From Pullilachnospira sp963929535 (lineage in GTDB: Bacteria; Bacillota; Clostridia; Lachnospirales; Lachnospiraceae): a stretch of 64,000 nt of DNA. The notes beneath the pieces are model-generated. The model was not told the DNA's origin, made no database searches, and worked only from the letters and a program-made list of their open reading frames with translations. Position 1 is the stretch's first letter. Every line of letters starts with the position of its first letter. Below are positions 33,521-42,437 of this stretch, one piece after another. Where the stretch lies: NCBI GenBank assembly GCA_963929535.1, contig CAWVIZ010000010.1, positions 124,001 to 188,000 of the forward strand, given 5' to 3'. The translations under genes were made by a program, and so were the position numbers.

Positions 33521-34612
33521 TCACTGCTCCGGTCGCAGCATCCGGCGAAAGTTTTCCAGAAGGCTGGTCACATAAAGCCGTACATTTTCCGGATCCTGAA
33601 AATCTGATTCTTTCGCCTGAAAATACATTGGCCATGACCGGTATTCCCTGCGGAAAGAAGGCGTAAAAAGCGCATCCGTCTGAGGAAGAAAGAGGCCGGA
33701 GACCTTCTGGAAGCAGCTGGCCGCGGTGGCTGGCTTCCGGTGATCCGGGTCCACATAGGCTCCCACGCTTTTGTGGATGGCCACATCTTCCAGGGGAAGA
33801 TAGAAGTAATCTTTATAATTCTCATAGAAAAGCTTCAGCGTTCCCTGAAAGAAAGGAACTGTCAGGGAGATCCGATCCTCTTTTCCCTGGAGGGAACAGA
33901 AGGGGGTATCCAGCTTAAGCGGGGCGGCAAGGGCCACAGGAAGCCTCATGTCAAAGGCGGCCTCCTTGGCGGTAAAACGGACTTCCGGATGCAGCGGGAT
34001 CTGTCCCGAGAAGAGCCGGGGGATCAGGAGAAGGGGAAGAAGCCCCAGCATGCCTTCCACATCCTCCCGGTTGTGGATCAGCAGAGCGTCCCGCAGACGT
34101 TCGTCCCCTGTTTTCAGATATTCCTGATAACAGGCGATCAGTTCCTTTCCGGAGAAGGGATCTTCTCTGTGGATACCGGCATATTCCTCCAGATCCCGCT
34201 GCCGCATATGGGGAAGCCCCATGATCTGCTTCCAGGGAAGGAGATCATGGTACAGATCCATCTGCCGGAGAGTGTGGAAAGGGTGCTCTTTCTGATAAAG
34301 AGTGTACCGGTGCATCAGATAGGGTACATCAAAGCCATTTCCGTTAAAGTGGATCAGCAGGGAGCAGTTTTCTGTCAGGGAAGAGAATTCCTCCAGTACC
34401 TGGGCTTCATCTGAGGGGCGCTGGCAGAACCACTGCCTGAGATACCAGGAGCCTTCCCGGCAGAACACGGCGCCCAGAAGATACAGATGGGAGCTGCGCC
34501 AGGAGAGGCCTGTGGTTTCTATATCGAAAAATACGGTCTGCCCGGGATCCGGGAACCATTCTTTGGGGCAGGATGCCAGGGGATCGGAAACCGGAAAATC
34601 AAATTGCAGCAT
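33521..34612 (-). CDS. RNase H-like exonuclease-fold protein, YprB family
   Basis: A 363-residue protein with a DEDD-type exonuclease fold. Motifs are FFDIETTGLSW (ExoI, about residue 29), LLIHFNGNGFDVPYL (ExoII) and LLIHNREDVEGM (ExoIII). B. subtilis YprB is the nearest named family and its function is unknown. A C-terminal part of about 150 residues, TPR-like in YprB, ends in YVTSLLENFRRML. The start has AAAGGAGGT upstream on the minus strand. It converges with rpsA and is divergent from the CmpB-type gene. A role in DNA or RNA turnover is an inference. Confidence 0.85.
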   Translation of the reverse strand: MLQFDFPVSDPLASCPKEWFPDPGQTVFFDIETTGLSWRSSHLYLLGAVFCREGSWYLRQWFCQRPSDEAQVLEEFSSLTENCSLLIHFNGNGFDVPYLMHRYTLYQKEHPFHTLRQMDLYHDLLPWKQIMGLPHMRQRDLEEYAGIHREDPFSGKELIACYQEYLKTGDERLRDALLIHNREDVEGMLGLLPLLLIPRLFSGQIPLHPEVRFTAKEAAFDMRLPVALAAPLKLDTPFCSLQGKEDRISLTVPFFQGTLKLFYENYKDYFYLPLEDVAIHKSVGAYVDPDHRKPATAASCFQKVSGLFLPQTDALFTPSFRREYRSWPMYFQAKESDFQDPENVRLYVTSLLENFRRMLRPEQ

Positions 34613-34718
34613 AGCTACCTCCTTTACTTTGCGCTGTTATCAGTATAGTACAATTACTTCTAAAAATGTAGTGCTTTTTTTCTGAAAATACGGTATGATA
34701 GAGCATAAGGAAACAATG

Positions 34719-34861
34719 GTTACAGTTTAGCCTTCCACTGTCCCGCGAGGTGTCACGCTGCGAAGGCAGCGTGATCCCGAGATTTGCGGGTGCCAGGCTG
34801 CGATATTCGCAGCCTGTGTGCATTCCTTTGTGACAGTGAAGCCGGAAGGCTGAACTGTTAA
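34719..34861. repeat. Structured intergenic repeat, family A, copy A2
   Basis: A 143-bp copy in the opposite orientation to A1 lies in the 340-base gap between the divergent yprB-like and CmpB-like genes. Its ends are GTTACAGTTTAGCCTTC and GAAGGCTGAACTGTTA. Hairpins are CACGCTGC/GCAGCGTG (34754-34761/34766-34773) and AGGCTGCGA/TCGCAGCCT (34795-34803/34807-34815). Relative to A1, the second base pair of the first hairpin is A-T instead of C-G, so both bases changed together. The rest of the gap (34862-34952) shows nothing recognisable beyond the next ribosome site. Confidence 0.8.
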
Positions 34862-34952
34862 AACCGATGCGGACCGGCCGGAGAACGCTGAAATCTGTGG
34901 CAGGAAGAGGCGGCGGTCCAGGCTGTGCCGGAAAAAAGGAAGGAGTGAGGCG

Positions 34953-35864
34953 GTGTCGTTTGAGATATTGGGTGTGGATGTTTACCATATAGTAAGCTGG
35001 TTTATCGTATACAGCTTTCTGGGCTGGGTCTGGGAGAGCTGTTATGTATCGGTGTGCCAGAGACGCTGGGTAAACAGAGGATTTATCAATGGACCTTTTG
35101 TAACCATCTACGGGGTAGGCGCGGTTACGATCTATGTACTTCTCCGTCCTCTGGCGGGGAATCCGGCAGAGCTTTATCTGGGAGGCGTGGTGGCAGCTAC
35201 CTGCCTGGAATATGTGACCGGAGTCTTGATGGAAGCTGTTTTTCACACCAATTGGTGGGATTACAGCGATAAGAAGTTTAATTTTCAGGGGAAGATCTGT
35301 CTGGGAAGCTCGGTGGCCTGGGGCTTTTTTACTTTGCTTCTTTTTTATGTCCTGCATCCCTGGGTTTCCCGGGCGGTGGATCTGGTACCCAGAAATGTGG
35401 GAAGCGTGCTGATCATGATCTGGCTGGCGGGTTATGCGGTGGACTTTTCCTTCTCGGCTGCCGCTGCTTTCAATCTGCGGGAAAGGCTGCAGAAACTGGA
35501 GACAGCCAGAGAAGAACTGCAGAGATATCTGCAGGAATACCTGGAGAATGCGGGAATACGGGAGGCCGCTGAGGAATTTCTGGAGAAGACCAGAAGCTAC
35601 CGGCCGGAGGGGAAAGCCGGTTCGGCCAGCGAATATCTGAAGGAAGGCAGAGAAAAATTCCGGGAAATGATGGAGAAACTGGACGAGGCCAGGGAAAAAC
35701 GGGAAGGATTTTTCCGGAGATACGATGAGTTCGCCGGAAAATATCTGGAGCTGAAGCAAAGCCTGCGGCTGGGGTCCAGGCGGCATCTGCGGGCTTACCC
35801 CCATCTGGTCAGCAGATCCGGGCGGCTTCGGAAGCTGAAAGAACGGAAGGAAAAGAAAAAGTGA
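34953..35864 (+). CDS. Putative membrane protein of the CmpB (ABC-transporter type IV) family
   Basis: A 303-residue protein with about five transmembrane helices in the first 165 residues. The CmpB-family signature is visible in FIVYSFLGWVWESCY, NRGFINGPF, GVGAVTIY, TCLEYVTGVLMEAVF and WWDYS...FNFQGKICLGSSVAWG. A long charged, probably coiled-coil cytoplasmic tail follows (about 165-303). The family is annotated as a putative ABC permease but lacks an ATPase partner here, so transport is unproven. The GTG at 34953 has AGGAAGGAG upstream. It ends 24 bases before rnfC and may be cotranscribed. Confidence 0.8.
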   Translation: MSFEILGVDVYHIVSWFIVYSFLGWVWESCYVSVCQRRWVNRGFINGPFVTIYGVGAVTIYVLLRPLAGNPAELYLGGVVAATCLEYVTGVLMEAVFHTNWWDYSDKKFNFQGKICLGSSVAWGFFTLLLFYVLHPWVSRAVDLVPRNVGSVLIMIWLAGYAVDFSFSAAAAFNLRERLQKLETAREELQRYLQEYLENAGIREAAEEFLEKTRSYRPEGKAGSASEYLKEGREKFREMMEKLDEAREKREGFFRRYDEFAGKYLELKQSLRLGSRRHLRAYPHLVSRSGRLRKLKERKEKKK

Positions 35865-35888
35865 GAAAAGAAATGGAGGTTTTACAGT

Positions 35889-37208
35889 ATGGGCTTACTG
35901 ACATTTAAAGGAGGCATCCATCCCTACGATGGGAAAGAGCTGTCCAGAGACAGTAAGATTACCCCTTTGAAGCCGGGGAAGGAACTGGCATATCTGATGT
36001 CCCAGCATATCGGCGCCCCGGCCCGGCCGGTGGTGGCCAAGGGGGACCGGGTGCTGGCAGGTCAGATGATCGGTGAGGCGGCCGGATTTGTATCTGCCCC
36101 GGTCTACGCATCGGTGTCGGGGACCGTAAAGGGGATCGAGGACCGGCTTACGGCGGCAGGCGGGACATCCCAGGCAGTCATTGTGGAAAATGACGGGCTG
36201 TATGAGTCGGTGGAATTTACACCCCAGGAGCATCCGGAGCGGCTTTCCAAAGAAGAGATCCGCAAAAAGATCCAGGAAGCGGGGGTGACAGGTATGGGAG
36301 GAGCGGGATTTCCCACCCATGTAAAGCTCACCCCCAAGGAGCCGGAGAAAATTGATTACATATTGGTGAATGGAGCGGAATGTGAGCCTTATCTTACTTC
36401 GGACTACCGCAGGATGCTGGAGGAGCCGGAGAAGGTGATCGGCGGCCTGAAGATCATCCTGCAGCTTTTTGATAAGGCCAAGGGATGTATCTGCATCGAG
36501 GACAACAAGCCGGAATGTATTAAGGTGCTGAAGGAACTGACGGCGGGAGAGCCCCGGATCCAGGTAAAGGAGCTGAAGACCAAGTATCCCCAGGGAGCGG
36601 AGCGCATGCTGATCTATGCGGTCACCGGCCGGAAGATCAACTCCTCCCTGCTGCCTGCGGACGCGGGATGCATCGTGGATAATGTGGACACGGTGGTGGC
36701 AGTGTACAAGGCAGTGGTGATGGGGCGGCCGCTGATGAACAGGATCGTTACGGTTTCCGGGGACGCTGTGGCCCATCCCTCCAACTTTTCCGTGCCGGTG
36801 GGAACCCCCTATCAGGAGCTTCTGGACGCGGCGGGGGGACTTTCCAGACCTGCCGAGAAGATGCTGTCCGGCGGTCCGATGATGGGATTCGCTCTGTTTG
36901 ACCTGCAGGTTCCGGTGACCAAAACCACTTCGGCGCTGATCTGCCTGTCGGTGGATGAGGTGAGCCGTCTGGAGCCCACGGCCTGCATCAACTGCGGCCG
37001 CTGTGTCAGTGAGTGTCCGGAGAGGCTTCTGCCCTCAAGACTTGCCAGATTCGCGGAGCACGGGGATGAAAAGAGCTTTTTGAAATATTATGGCATGGAA
37101 TGCTGCGAGTGCGGCTGCTGCAGCTACGTCTGTCCCGCCAGAAGACCTCTGGCCCAGGATATCAAATCCATGAGGAAGATGGTCCTTGCCAACCGGAAAA
37201 AGAAATAG
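35889..37208 (+). CDS. rnfC: Rnf complex subunit RnfC
   Basis: A 439-residue peripheral Rnf subunit that exchanges electrons with NAD and carries FMN and two [4Fe-4S] clusters. It has the N-terminal barrel-sandwich region (FKGGIHPYDGK), a Complex I 51-kDa-like domain with GMGGAGFPTHVKL (nucleotide/flavin loop) and NGAECEPYLTSDYR, an SLBB-like segment, and two ferredoxin motifs, CINCGRCVSECP and CCECGCCSYVCP. Length is typical of clostridial RnfC, without the long enterobacterial tail. It is first of the six-gene Rnf operon (C-D-G-E-A-B). Confidence 0.96.
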   Translation: MGLLTFKGGIHPYDGKELSRDSKITPLKPGKELAYLMSQHIGAPARPVVAKGDRVLAGQMIGEAAGFVSAPVYASVSGTVKGIEDRLTAAGGTSQAVIVENDGLYESVEFTPQEHPERLSKEEIRKKIQEAGVTGMGGAGFPTHVKLTPKEPEKIDYILVNGAECEPYLTSDYRRMLEEPEKVIGGLKIILQLFDKAKGCICIEDNKPECIKVLKELTAGEPRIQVKELKTKYPQGAERMLIYAVTGRKINSSLLPADAGCIVDNVDTVVAVYKAVVMGRPLMNRIVTVSGDAVAHPSNFSVPVGTPYQELLDAAGGLSRPAEKMLSGGPMMGFALFDLQVPVTKTTSALICLSVDEVSRLEPTACINCGRCVSECPERLLPSRLARFAEHGDEKSFLKYYGMECCECGCCSYVCPARRPLAQDIKSMRKMVLANRKKK

Positions 37209-37227
37209 ACGAGGAGGAAGAAAAGGA

Positions 37228-38187
37228 ATGAGTGAATTACTGCATGTGTCATCCTCACCGCATATCCGTTCCAAAACAGGGACATCCCGTATCATGGCGA
37301 TGGTAGTGATCGCGCTGATGCCGGCCACTCTGTTTGGAATCTACAATTTCGGTGTAAGGGCACTTCTGCTGATACTGATCTCCGTGGCAGCCTGCGTGGC
37401 TACGGAGGGGATTTATGAGGCTCTGATGCACAAGCCGTCCACGCTGGGGGATTTCAGCGCGGTGATCACAGGGCTTCTGCTGGCTTTGAACCTGCCCAGC
37501 ACAGCTCCCTGGTGGATCCCGGTGATAGGAGGCGTTTTCGCTATCCTGGTGGTGAAGCAGCTTTTCGGCGGTCTGGGGCAGAATTTTATGAACCCGGCGC
37601 TGGCAGCCAGATGCTTCCTGCTTCTGGCCTTTACCGGTCCCATGACGGATTTTACCACCTCGGGCGGTTTCGGTACCATCGTGGATACTGTGTCGGGGGC
37701 CACACCGCTGGCGGCCATAAAGGCCGGTGAGCAGCCGGATCTTCTGGCCATGTTTCTGGGAAATACGGCGGGTACCATCGGAGAAACCTCCGCGCTGGCC
37801 ATTCTGCTGGGCGCTGTGTTCCTGCTGGTGATGCGGGTGATCGATCTGAGGATCCCTCTTTCCTATATCGGCAGTTTTCTGGTCTTTATGATCCTGTTCG
37901 GCGGAAAGGGGCTGGATGCCGAATTTCTGCTGGGACACCTGCTGGGCGGCGGACTGATGCTGGGGGCGTGGTTTATGGCCACGGATTACGTCACCAGTCC
38001 CATTACCAAAAGCGGTCAGGTGGTGTATGGAGTGATCCTGGGGATCATGACCGGTATCTTCCGGGTATTCGGAGCTTCCGCGGAGGGAGTTTCCTACGCG
38101 ATCATCTTCAGCAATCTGCTGATCCCGCTGATCGAGCGGGTGACGGTTCCGGCTGCATTCGGGAAAGGAGGCAGACAGCATGAGTAA
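37228..38187 (+). CDS. rnfD: Rnf complex subunit RnfD
   Basis: A 319-residue membrane subunit with about nine helices, related to NqrB. It carries covalent FMN on the threonine of SGATPLAAIK (about 165-175). Other family blocks are SSPHIRSKTGTSRIM at the start, FGGLGQNFMNPALAARCFL and MATDYVTSPITKSGQ. The ATG at 37228 is preceded by AGGAGGAAG. An in-frame ATG 42 bases upstream overlaps rnfC and adds a basic stretch absent from relatives. It overlaps rnfG by 8 bases. FMN attachment needs ApbE, which is not in the window. Confidence 0.95.
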   Translation: MSELLHVSSSPHIRSKTGTSRIMAMVVIALMPATLFGIYNFGVRALLLILISVAACVATEGIYEALMHKPSTLGDFSAVITGLLLALNLPSTAPWWIPVIGGVFAILVVKQLFGGLGQNFMNPALAARCFLLLAFTGPMTDFTTSGGFGTIVDTVSGATPLAAIKAGEQPDLLAMFLGNTAGTIGETSALAILLGAVFLLVMRVIDLRIPLSYIGSFLVFMILFGGKGLDAEFLLGHLLGGGLMLGAWFMATDYVTSPITKSGQVVYGVILGIMTGIFRVFGASAEGVSYAIIFSNLLIPLIERVTVPAAFGKGGRQHE

Positions 38188-38803
38188 GATTATAAAGGAC
38201 GCCATGGCCCTGACTGCCATTACCCTGGTATCCGGGCTGGCTTTAGGCGCGGTCCACGGAATCACCGAAGAGCCCATTGCCCGTCAGGAGGAGCTGGCGA
38301 AGCAGGAAGCGTATCAGGAGGTATTTCCCGACGCCAGCGAGTTTGAAGCGGTAACTTTGGATGAAGGACTGACGGAGCAGCTTCGTGCGAGCCTGGACGA
38401 AGAGGGGTATACCGCCCAGTCCATCCAGGAGGTGATGGAGGCTTTGGACGGAAGCGGGGAGAAGATGGGGTATGCCTTTACCGTGGTGTCCTCAGAGGGA
38501 TACGGAGGCGATATCCAGTTCTCCATCGGGATCCAGAACGATGGAACGGTCAATGGGATTTCCATCCTGTCCATCAGTGAGACGGCAGGACTGGGAATGA
38601 AGGCGGACACGGAGGAATTTAAGAGCCAGTTTGCCGGCAAGCAGGTGGATGCCTTCACCTATACCAAGAACGGAGCCTCCGCTGACGGGGAGATCGATGC
38701 CATCAGCGGCGCGACGATCACCACCAATGCCATGACCAATGGGGTGAACGCCGGGCTGTGCGCATTTCGGGTGATGGAAGGAGGAGATGGAAATGAAGGC
38801 TAA
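38180..38803 (+). CDS. rnfG: Rnf complex subunit RnfG
   Basis: A 207-residue subunit with one N-terminal membrane helix (about 8-28) and an extracytoplasmic FMN-binding domain. The flavinylation motif DAISGATITT (about 172-181) supplies the threonine that carries FMN. ETAGLGMKAD is a second family block. It relays electrons between RnfD and the rest of the complex. It overlaps rnfD by 8 bases and rnfE by 11. Confidence 0.95.
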   Translation: MSKIIKDAMALTAITLVSGLALGAVHGITEEPIARQEELAKQEAYQEVFPDASEFEAVTLDEGLTEQLRASLDEEGYTAQSIQEVMEALDGSGEKMGYAFTVVSSEGYGGDIQFSIGIQNDGTVNGISILSISETAGLGMKADTEEFKSQFAGKQVDAFTYTKNGASADGEIDAISGATITTNAMTNGVNAGLCAFRVMEGGDGNEG

Positions 38804-39506
38804 TTCGCCTAAGGAACGGCTGTATAACGGTATAATCAAGGAGAATCCCACCTTTGTGATGATGCTGGGAATGTGTCCCACACTGGCGGTAACTACTTCA
38901 GCCATCAATGGTCTGGGAATGGGTCTGACCACCATGGTGATCCTCACCATGTCCAATATGATGATCTCTCTTCTGAGAAAAGCGATTCCGGACAGCGTGC
39001 GGATGCCGGCCTACATCGTGGTGGTGGCTTCCTTTGTGACCATCGTTCAGTTTCTGCTGCAGGGATTTATCCCCACCCTTTACGATTCGCTGGGAATCTA
39101 TATTCCTCTGATCGTGGTGAACTGTATCATCCTGGGAAGAGCGGAGGCATACGCTTCCAAGCATGGGGTGGTAAGCTCCATTTTTGACGGGATCGGTATG
39201 GGACTGGGCTTTACCCTGGGACTGACCAGTATCGGCATCGTCCGGGAGATCCTGGGAAGCGGAGCTATCTTCGGTATACAGATCTTCGACGGAGGAGCCA
39301 CCATCTTTGTGCTGGCCCCGGGAGCCTTCTTTGTGCTGGCGATGCTGGTGGCCCTGCAGAACAAGCTGAAGGCCCAAAAGCCCGAGAAGGCGGCAAAGCA
39401 GGGCGGCTGCGGAAGCGGCTGCGCGGCCTGTTCAAATACCATGTGCGGTTCCAGAGGGCTGACGGAAGAAAAGAAAGAAGGAGGTAAGCAGACATGGGAG
39501 AGCTGA
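38793..39506 (+). CDS. rnfE: Rnf complex subunit RnfE
   Basis: A 237-residue six-helix membrane subunit (NqrD-like). Conserved parts are NPTFVMMLGMCPTLAVTTSAINGLGMG and LIVVNCIILGRAEAYASKH, with the cysteines thought to hold an intramembrane Fe-S centre together with RnfA. The C-terminal tail is cysteine-rich (GGCGSGCAACSNTMCG), an addition seen in gut Firmicutes and not part of the core fold. The ATG at 38793 is chosen because AAGGAGG lies at a proper distance. The ATG at 38787 is too close. It overlaps rnfA by 13 bases. Confidence 0.94.
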   Translation: MKANSPKERLYNGIIKENPTFVMMLGMCPTLAVTTSAINGLGMGLTTMVILTMSNMMISLLRKAIPDSVRMPAYIVVVASFVTIVQFLLQGFIPTLYDSLGIYIPLIVVNCIILGRAEAYASKHGVVSSIFDGIGMGLGFTLGLTSIGIVREILGSGAIFGIQIFDGGATIFVLAPGAFFVLAMLVALQNKLKAQKPEKAAKQGGCGSGCAACSNTMCGSRGLTEEKKEGGKQTWES

Positions 39507-40078
39507 GTACCTTATTGATGATCGCTGTGGGATCCGCCCTGGTAAATAACGTGGTACTGAGTCAGTTTCTGGGTCTGTGCCCCTTCCTGGGAGTATCCAA
39601 GAAGATGGAGACGGCAGCCGGCATGGGAGGAGCTGTCATTTTCGTGATCACCATCTCCTCCTTTTTTACCAGTGTGATCTACAAATATATCCTGGTGGCG
39701 GCCGGTATGGAATATCTTCAGACAATCGTGTTTATCCTGGTGATCGCAGCTCTGGTACAGCTGGTGGAGATGTTCCTGAAAAAATCCATTCCTTCTCTGT
39801 ACAAGAGTCTGGGGGTATATCTGCCGCTGATCACCACCAACTGCGCGGTGCTGGGCGTTGCTCTTCTGAATGTGCAGAACGGATATGGGATCCTGGAGGG
39901 GACGGTCAACGGATTTGCCACGGCGGTGGGATTTACCATTTCCATTATCCTGATGGCGGGACTCAGGGAGAAAATCGAATACAACGATATTCCCAAGCCC
40001 TTTCAGGGAATGCCCATTGTGCTTCTGACAGCGGGGCTGATGTCCATTGCGTTTTTCGGATTTTCCGGAATGATCTGA
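39494..40078 (+). CDS. rnfA: Rnf complex subunit RnfA
   Basis: A 194-residue six-helix membrane subunit (NqrE-like), pseudo-symmetric to RnfE. It has the conserved NNVVLSQFLGLCPFLGVSKK and LITTNCAVLGVALLN, each with the cysteine proposed to bind the shared Fe-S centre. Its start lies within the rnfE end with AGGAGG upstream. rnfB follows 10 bases later. Confidence 0.95.
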   Translation: MGELSTLLMIAVGSALVNNVVLSQFLGLCPFLGVSKKMETAAGMGGAVIFVITISSFFTSVIYKYILVAAGMEYLQTIVFILVIAALVQLVEMFLKKSIPSLYKSLGVYLPLITTNCAVLGVALLNVQNGYGILEGTVNGFATAVGFTISIILMAGLREKIEYNDIPKPFQGMPIVLLTAGLMSIAFFGFSGMI

Positions 40079-40088
40079 GGAGGTAGGT

Positions 40089-40877
40089 ATGATTACTGGA
40101 ATTATTATCGCGGCGGCGCTGGTGGGAGGCACCGGTCTGATCATCGGCCTTCTCCTGGGAGTGGCCGGAAAGAAATTCGCCGTGGAGGTGAATGAAAAGG
40201 AGATTGCTGTACGGGAGCAGCTCCCGGGAAACAACTGCGGAGGCTGCGGCTACCCGGGCTGTGACGGCCTGGCTGCGGCCATTGCTTCCGGAAAGGCGCC
40301 GGTGAACGCCTGTCCTGTGGGAGGTCCGGCAGTGGCGAAGGAAATCGCCGCCATTATGGGGCAGGAGGCTGTGGAGAGCAAAAGGATGACTGCCTTTGTA
40401 AAATGCGGAGGAGACTGCGAGCACTCCCGGAAAAACTATGTGTACGACGGCGTGGAGGACTGCGCCATGATGGCTTTTATCCCGGGAGGCGGAGCCAAAA
40501 AGTGCGCCCACGGATGTCTGGGTTACGGTACCTGCGTAAAAGCCTGTACCTTCGGGGCCATTCACATTGAAAATGGTGTGGCTGTGGTGGATAAGGAGAA
40601 GTGCAAGGCCTGCGGAAAGTGTGTGAAGGTCTGTCCCCACCATCTGATCGAGCTGGTGCCCTACGACCAGAAGCATCTGGTCCGCTGCAGCTCTCAGGAT
40701 AAAGGAAAGGCTACAATGACAGCCTGCGATGCCGGGTGCATCGGCTGTAAAAAGTGTGAAAAGGGCTGTCCGGTGGGAGCGGTGAAGGTGGAGAACAATG
40801 TGGCCCACATCGACTATTCCCGCTGCACCAACTGCGGAAAGTGCAGGGAGAATTGCCCCAGAGGGTGTATTCTGTAA
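40089..40877 (+). CDS. rnfB: Rnf complex subunit RnfB
   Basis: A 262-residue ferredoxin-accepting subunit: an N-terminal membrane helix (about 4-26), a [4Fe-4S] domain with NNCGGCGYPGCDGLA, and a C-terminal polyferredoxin region with several CxxCxxC...CP sets (CGKCVKVCP, CKKCEKGCP, CGKCRENCP). It takes electrons from reduced ferredoxin. It closes the operon and a strong terminator follows. Together with RnfC-D-G-E-A it drives ferredoxin:NAD+ oxidoreduction coupled to Na+ or H+ export. Confidence 0.95.
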   Translation: MITGIIIAAALVGGTGLIIGLLLGVAGKKFAVEVNEKEIAVREQLPGNNCGGCGYPGCDGLAAAIASGKAPVNACPVGGPAVAKEIAAIMGQEAVESKRMTAFVKCGGDCEHSRKNYVYDGVEDCAMMAFIPGGGAKKCAHGCLGYGTCVKACTFGAIHIENGVAVVDKEKCKACGKCVKVCPHHLIELVPYDQKHLVRCSSQDKGKATMTACDAGCIGCKKCEKGCPVGAVKVENNVAHIDYSRCTNCGKCRENCPRGCIL

Positions 40878-40904
40878 GGAGAGTTCCTGAAATATGTATT
40901 TGAT

Positions 40905-40950
40905 GACTGCCAGGTTTTTTGCGAATGCGAAAAATTGCCTGGCAGTCTTT
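40905..40950 (+). terminator. Terminator of the Rnf operon
   Basis: GACTGCCAGG (40905-40914) pairs perfectly with CCTGGCAGTC (40938-40947), and the stem continues through TTTTTTGCG/CGAAAAATT. TTT follows. The rest of the 308-base gap to the TetR gene (40951-41110) contains short GC-rich inverted repeats but nothing I can name. Confidence 0.85.
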
Positions 40951-41110
40951 ATGTCCGGATCGGGCAGCGGAACAGCTTCTCCTTTTTTCTTTCCCGCAGA
41001 CCGCCGTGTGTCGGCGGCATACGTTGGGCCCTGACCGAAGCAGAGCGCAGGAATGCCGTGTGATGGCTGCGTTTGGCGCTTCCGGGAAACGGGCGCCTCC
41101 GGGGGAAAGG

Positions 41111-41140
41111 TTGACAAGGAGAGGAAGGCCGTGGTAAAAT
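41111..41140 (+). promoter_or_regulatory. TetR operon promoter
   Basis: TTGACA at 41111-41116, 18 bases, TAAAAT at 41135-41140. Confidence 0.75.
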
Positions 41141-41185
41141 CAAAAAACCATACTGAGAGAATGTAAGCGTGAAGGGGTTGGGAAA

Positions 41186-41899
41186 ATGGCGAGGAACAAA
41201 TATCCGGAAGTGACAGAGGAAAAGATTCTGGAGGCAGCCCAGAGGCTGTTCCTGGAGAAAGGGTACGAGGAAACCACGATACAGGATATTGTCAATGAGC
41301 TGGGAGGACTGACAAAGGGAGCGGTATACCATCATTTTAAGTCCAAGGAAGAAATCATGGACGCAGTGGGAGACCGGATGTTTGATCGGAACAATCCGTT
41401 TGACGCAGTGAGAAAACGGACGGATCTGAACGGACTGGAGAAGCTCAGGGAGATGGTCCGGCTGAATCAGTCCGACCGGGACCGGTCCCGGATGAATATC
41501 CAGTCTCTGCCTATTCTGAAAAACCCCCGGGTGCTGGCGGGAATGATCGATGCCAACCGCCGGGGGCTTACTCCCCTGTTTTATGAACTGATCCAGGAGG
41601 GAAACCGGGACGGATCCATCCATACGGAGTATGCGAAGGAACTGTCGGAGCTGATCCCGCTGCTCACCAGCCTCTGGCTGGCGCCCACAGTGTTTCCCGG
41701 AGACGCAGCGCAGATGCTGCGGAAGTTCCGGTTTATCGGAGAGATGCTGGAGAAAATGGGCCTTCCGGTGATCGACGAAGAGATCCTGGGAATGGCGGAA
41801 GCGTATTTTCAGGAGATTGAAGCTGCTGAAAAACAGGAAGAGGCGGGGAAGGAAGCCTCTGAGGGAAAACAGGCATATCCTGCCGGGGATCGGTCATGA
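41186..41899 (+). CDS. TetR/AcrR family transcriptional regulator
   Basis: A 237-residue regulator with an N-terminal TetR helix-turn-helix (about 8-55: ILEAAQRLFLEKGYEETTIQDIVNELGGLTKGAVYHHFKSKEEI) and a C-terminal ligand domain without recognisable specificity. It overlaps the NusG-II gene by 4 bases (ATGA), so it probably regulates its own small operon. The C-terminal ~25 residues are E/G/K-rich and look unstructured. Confidence 0.9.
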   Translation: MARNKYPEVTEEKILEAAQRLFLEKGYEETTIQDIVNELGGLTKGAVYHHFKSKEEIMDAVGDRMFDRNNPFDAVRKRTDLNGLEKLREMVRLNQSDRDRSRMNIQSLPILKNPRVLAGMIDANRRGLTPLFYELIQEGNRDGSIHTEYAKELSELIPLLTSLWLAPTVFPGDAAQMLRKFRFIGEMLEKMGLPVIDEEILGMAEAYFQEIEAAEKQEEAGKEASEGKQAYPAGDRS

Positions 41900-42381
41900 T
41901 ACGGCGGGGAAAAGCGCCTGCGGAAGGAGAAAATTTTTCCGGAGGCGCAAACGGGAGCTTTCAGACCGGAGGGATTTTAAAAAGGAGAGACATCCTTGCA
42001 GCTGCTGTGATCCTGCTGGCGGCATTCGCCGTGTGGGGGGCCGGACGGCTGTTTTCCGGCGATCCCGGCAAACTGCGGATCACAGTGGACGGGGAAGTCT
42101 ACGGGGAATATCCTCTGGACCAGGAACGGGAGATCCGGATCGGGGATACCAATATCTGCCGGATCCGGGACGGGGAGGTGTCCATGACATGGGCAGATTG
42201 TCCCGATCAGGTCTGCGTGGAGACCCTGGCTATCAACCGGGACGGCGGTACGATCGTATGCCTTCCCAACCGGGTGGTCCTGGAGATCACCGACGCAGGG
42301 GACGGACTGGATGATCAGGAAACACCGGGAGACCAGGAGGCGCCCGGGGATCAGGAGCTTCCGGATACGGTGGCTTCGTAG
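41896..42381 (+). CDS. NusG domain II-containing exported protein
   Basis: A 161-residue protein with a basic N-terminal stretch, one membrane helix (about 33-50) and an extracytoplasmic NusG domain II-like barrel (CPDQVCV and GGTIVCLPNRVVLEI, with two conserved cysteines). The tail is acidic with a repeated GDQE unit (ETPGDQEAPGDQELP). Proteins of this type are often next to Gx-transporter genes, as here, and near flavin-based extracellular electron transfer genes in Firmicutes. Its place just after Rnf suggests a redox-linked envelope role, by inference only. The start overlaps the TetR stop. Confidence 0.8.
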   Translation: MIRRGKAPAEGENFSGGANGSFQTGGILKRRDILAAAVILLAAFAVWGAGRLFSGDPGKLRITVDGEVYGEYPLDQEREIRIGDTNICRIRDGEVSMTWADCPDQVCVETLAINRDGGTIVCLPNRVVLEITDAGDGLDDQETPGDQEAPGDQELPDTVAS

Positions 42382-42437
42382 CAGCGGTAAAGCCGGGAGG
42401 CTGAACGGTTGCGCTTCGTAAGAAAGTGGAGAGTGCA

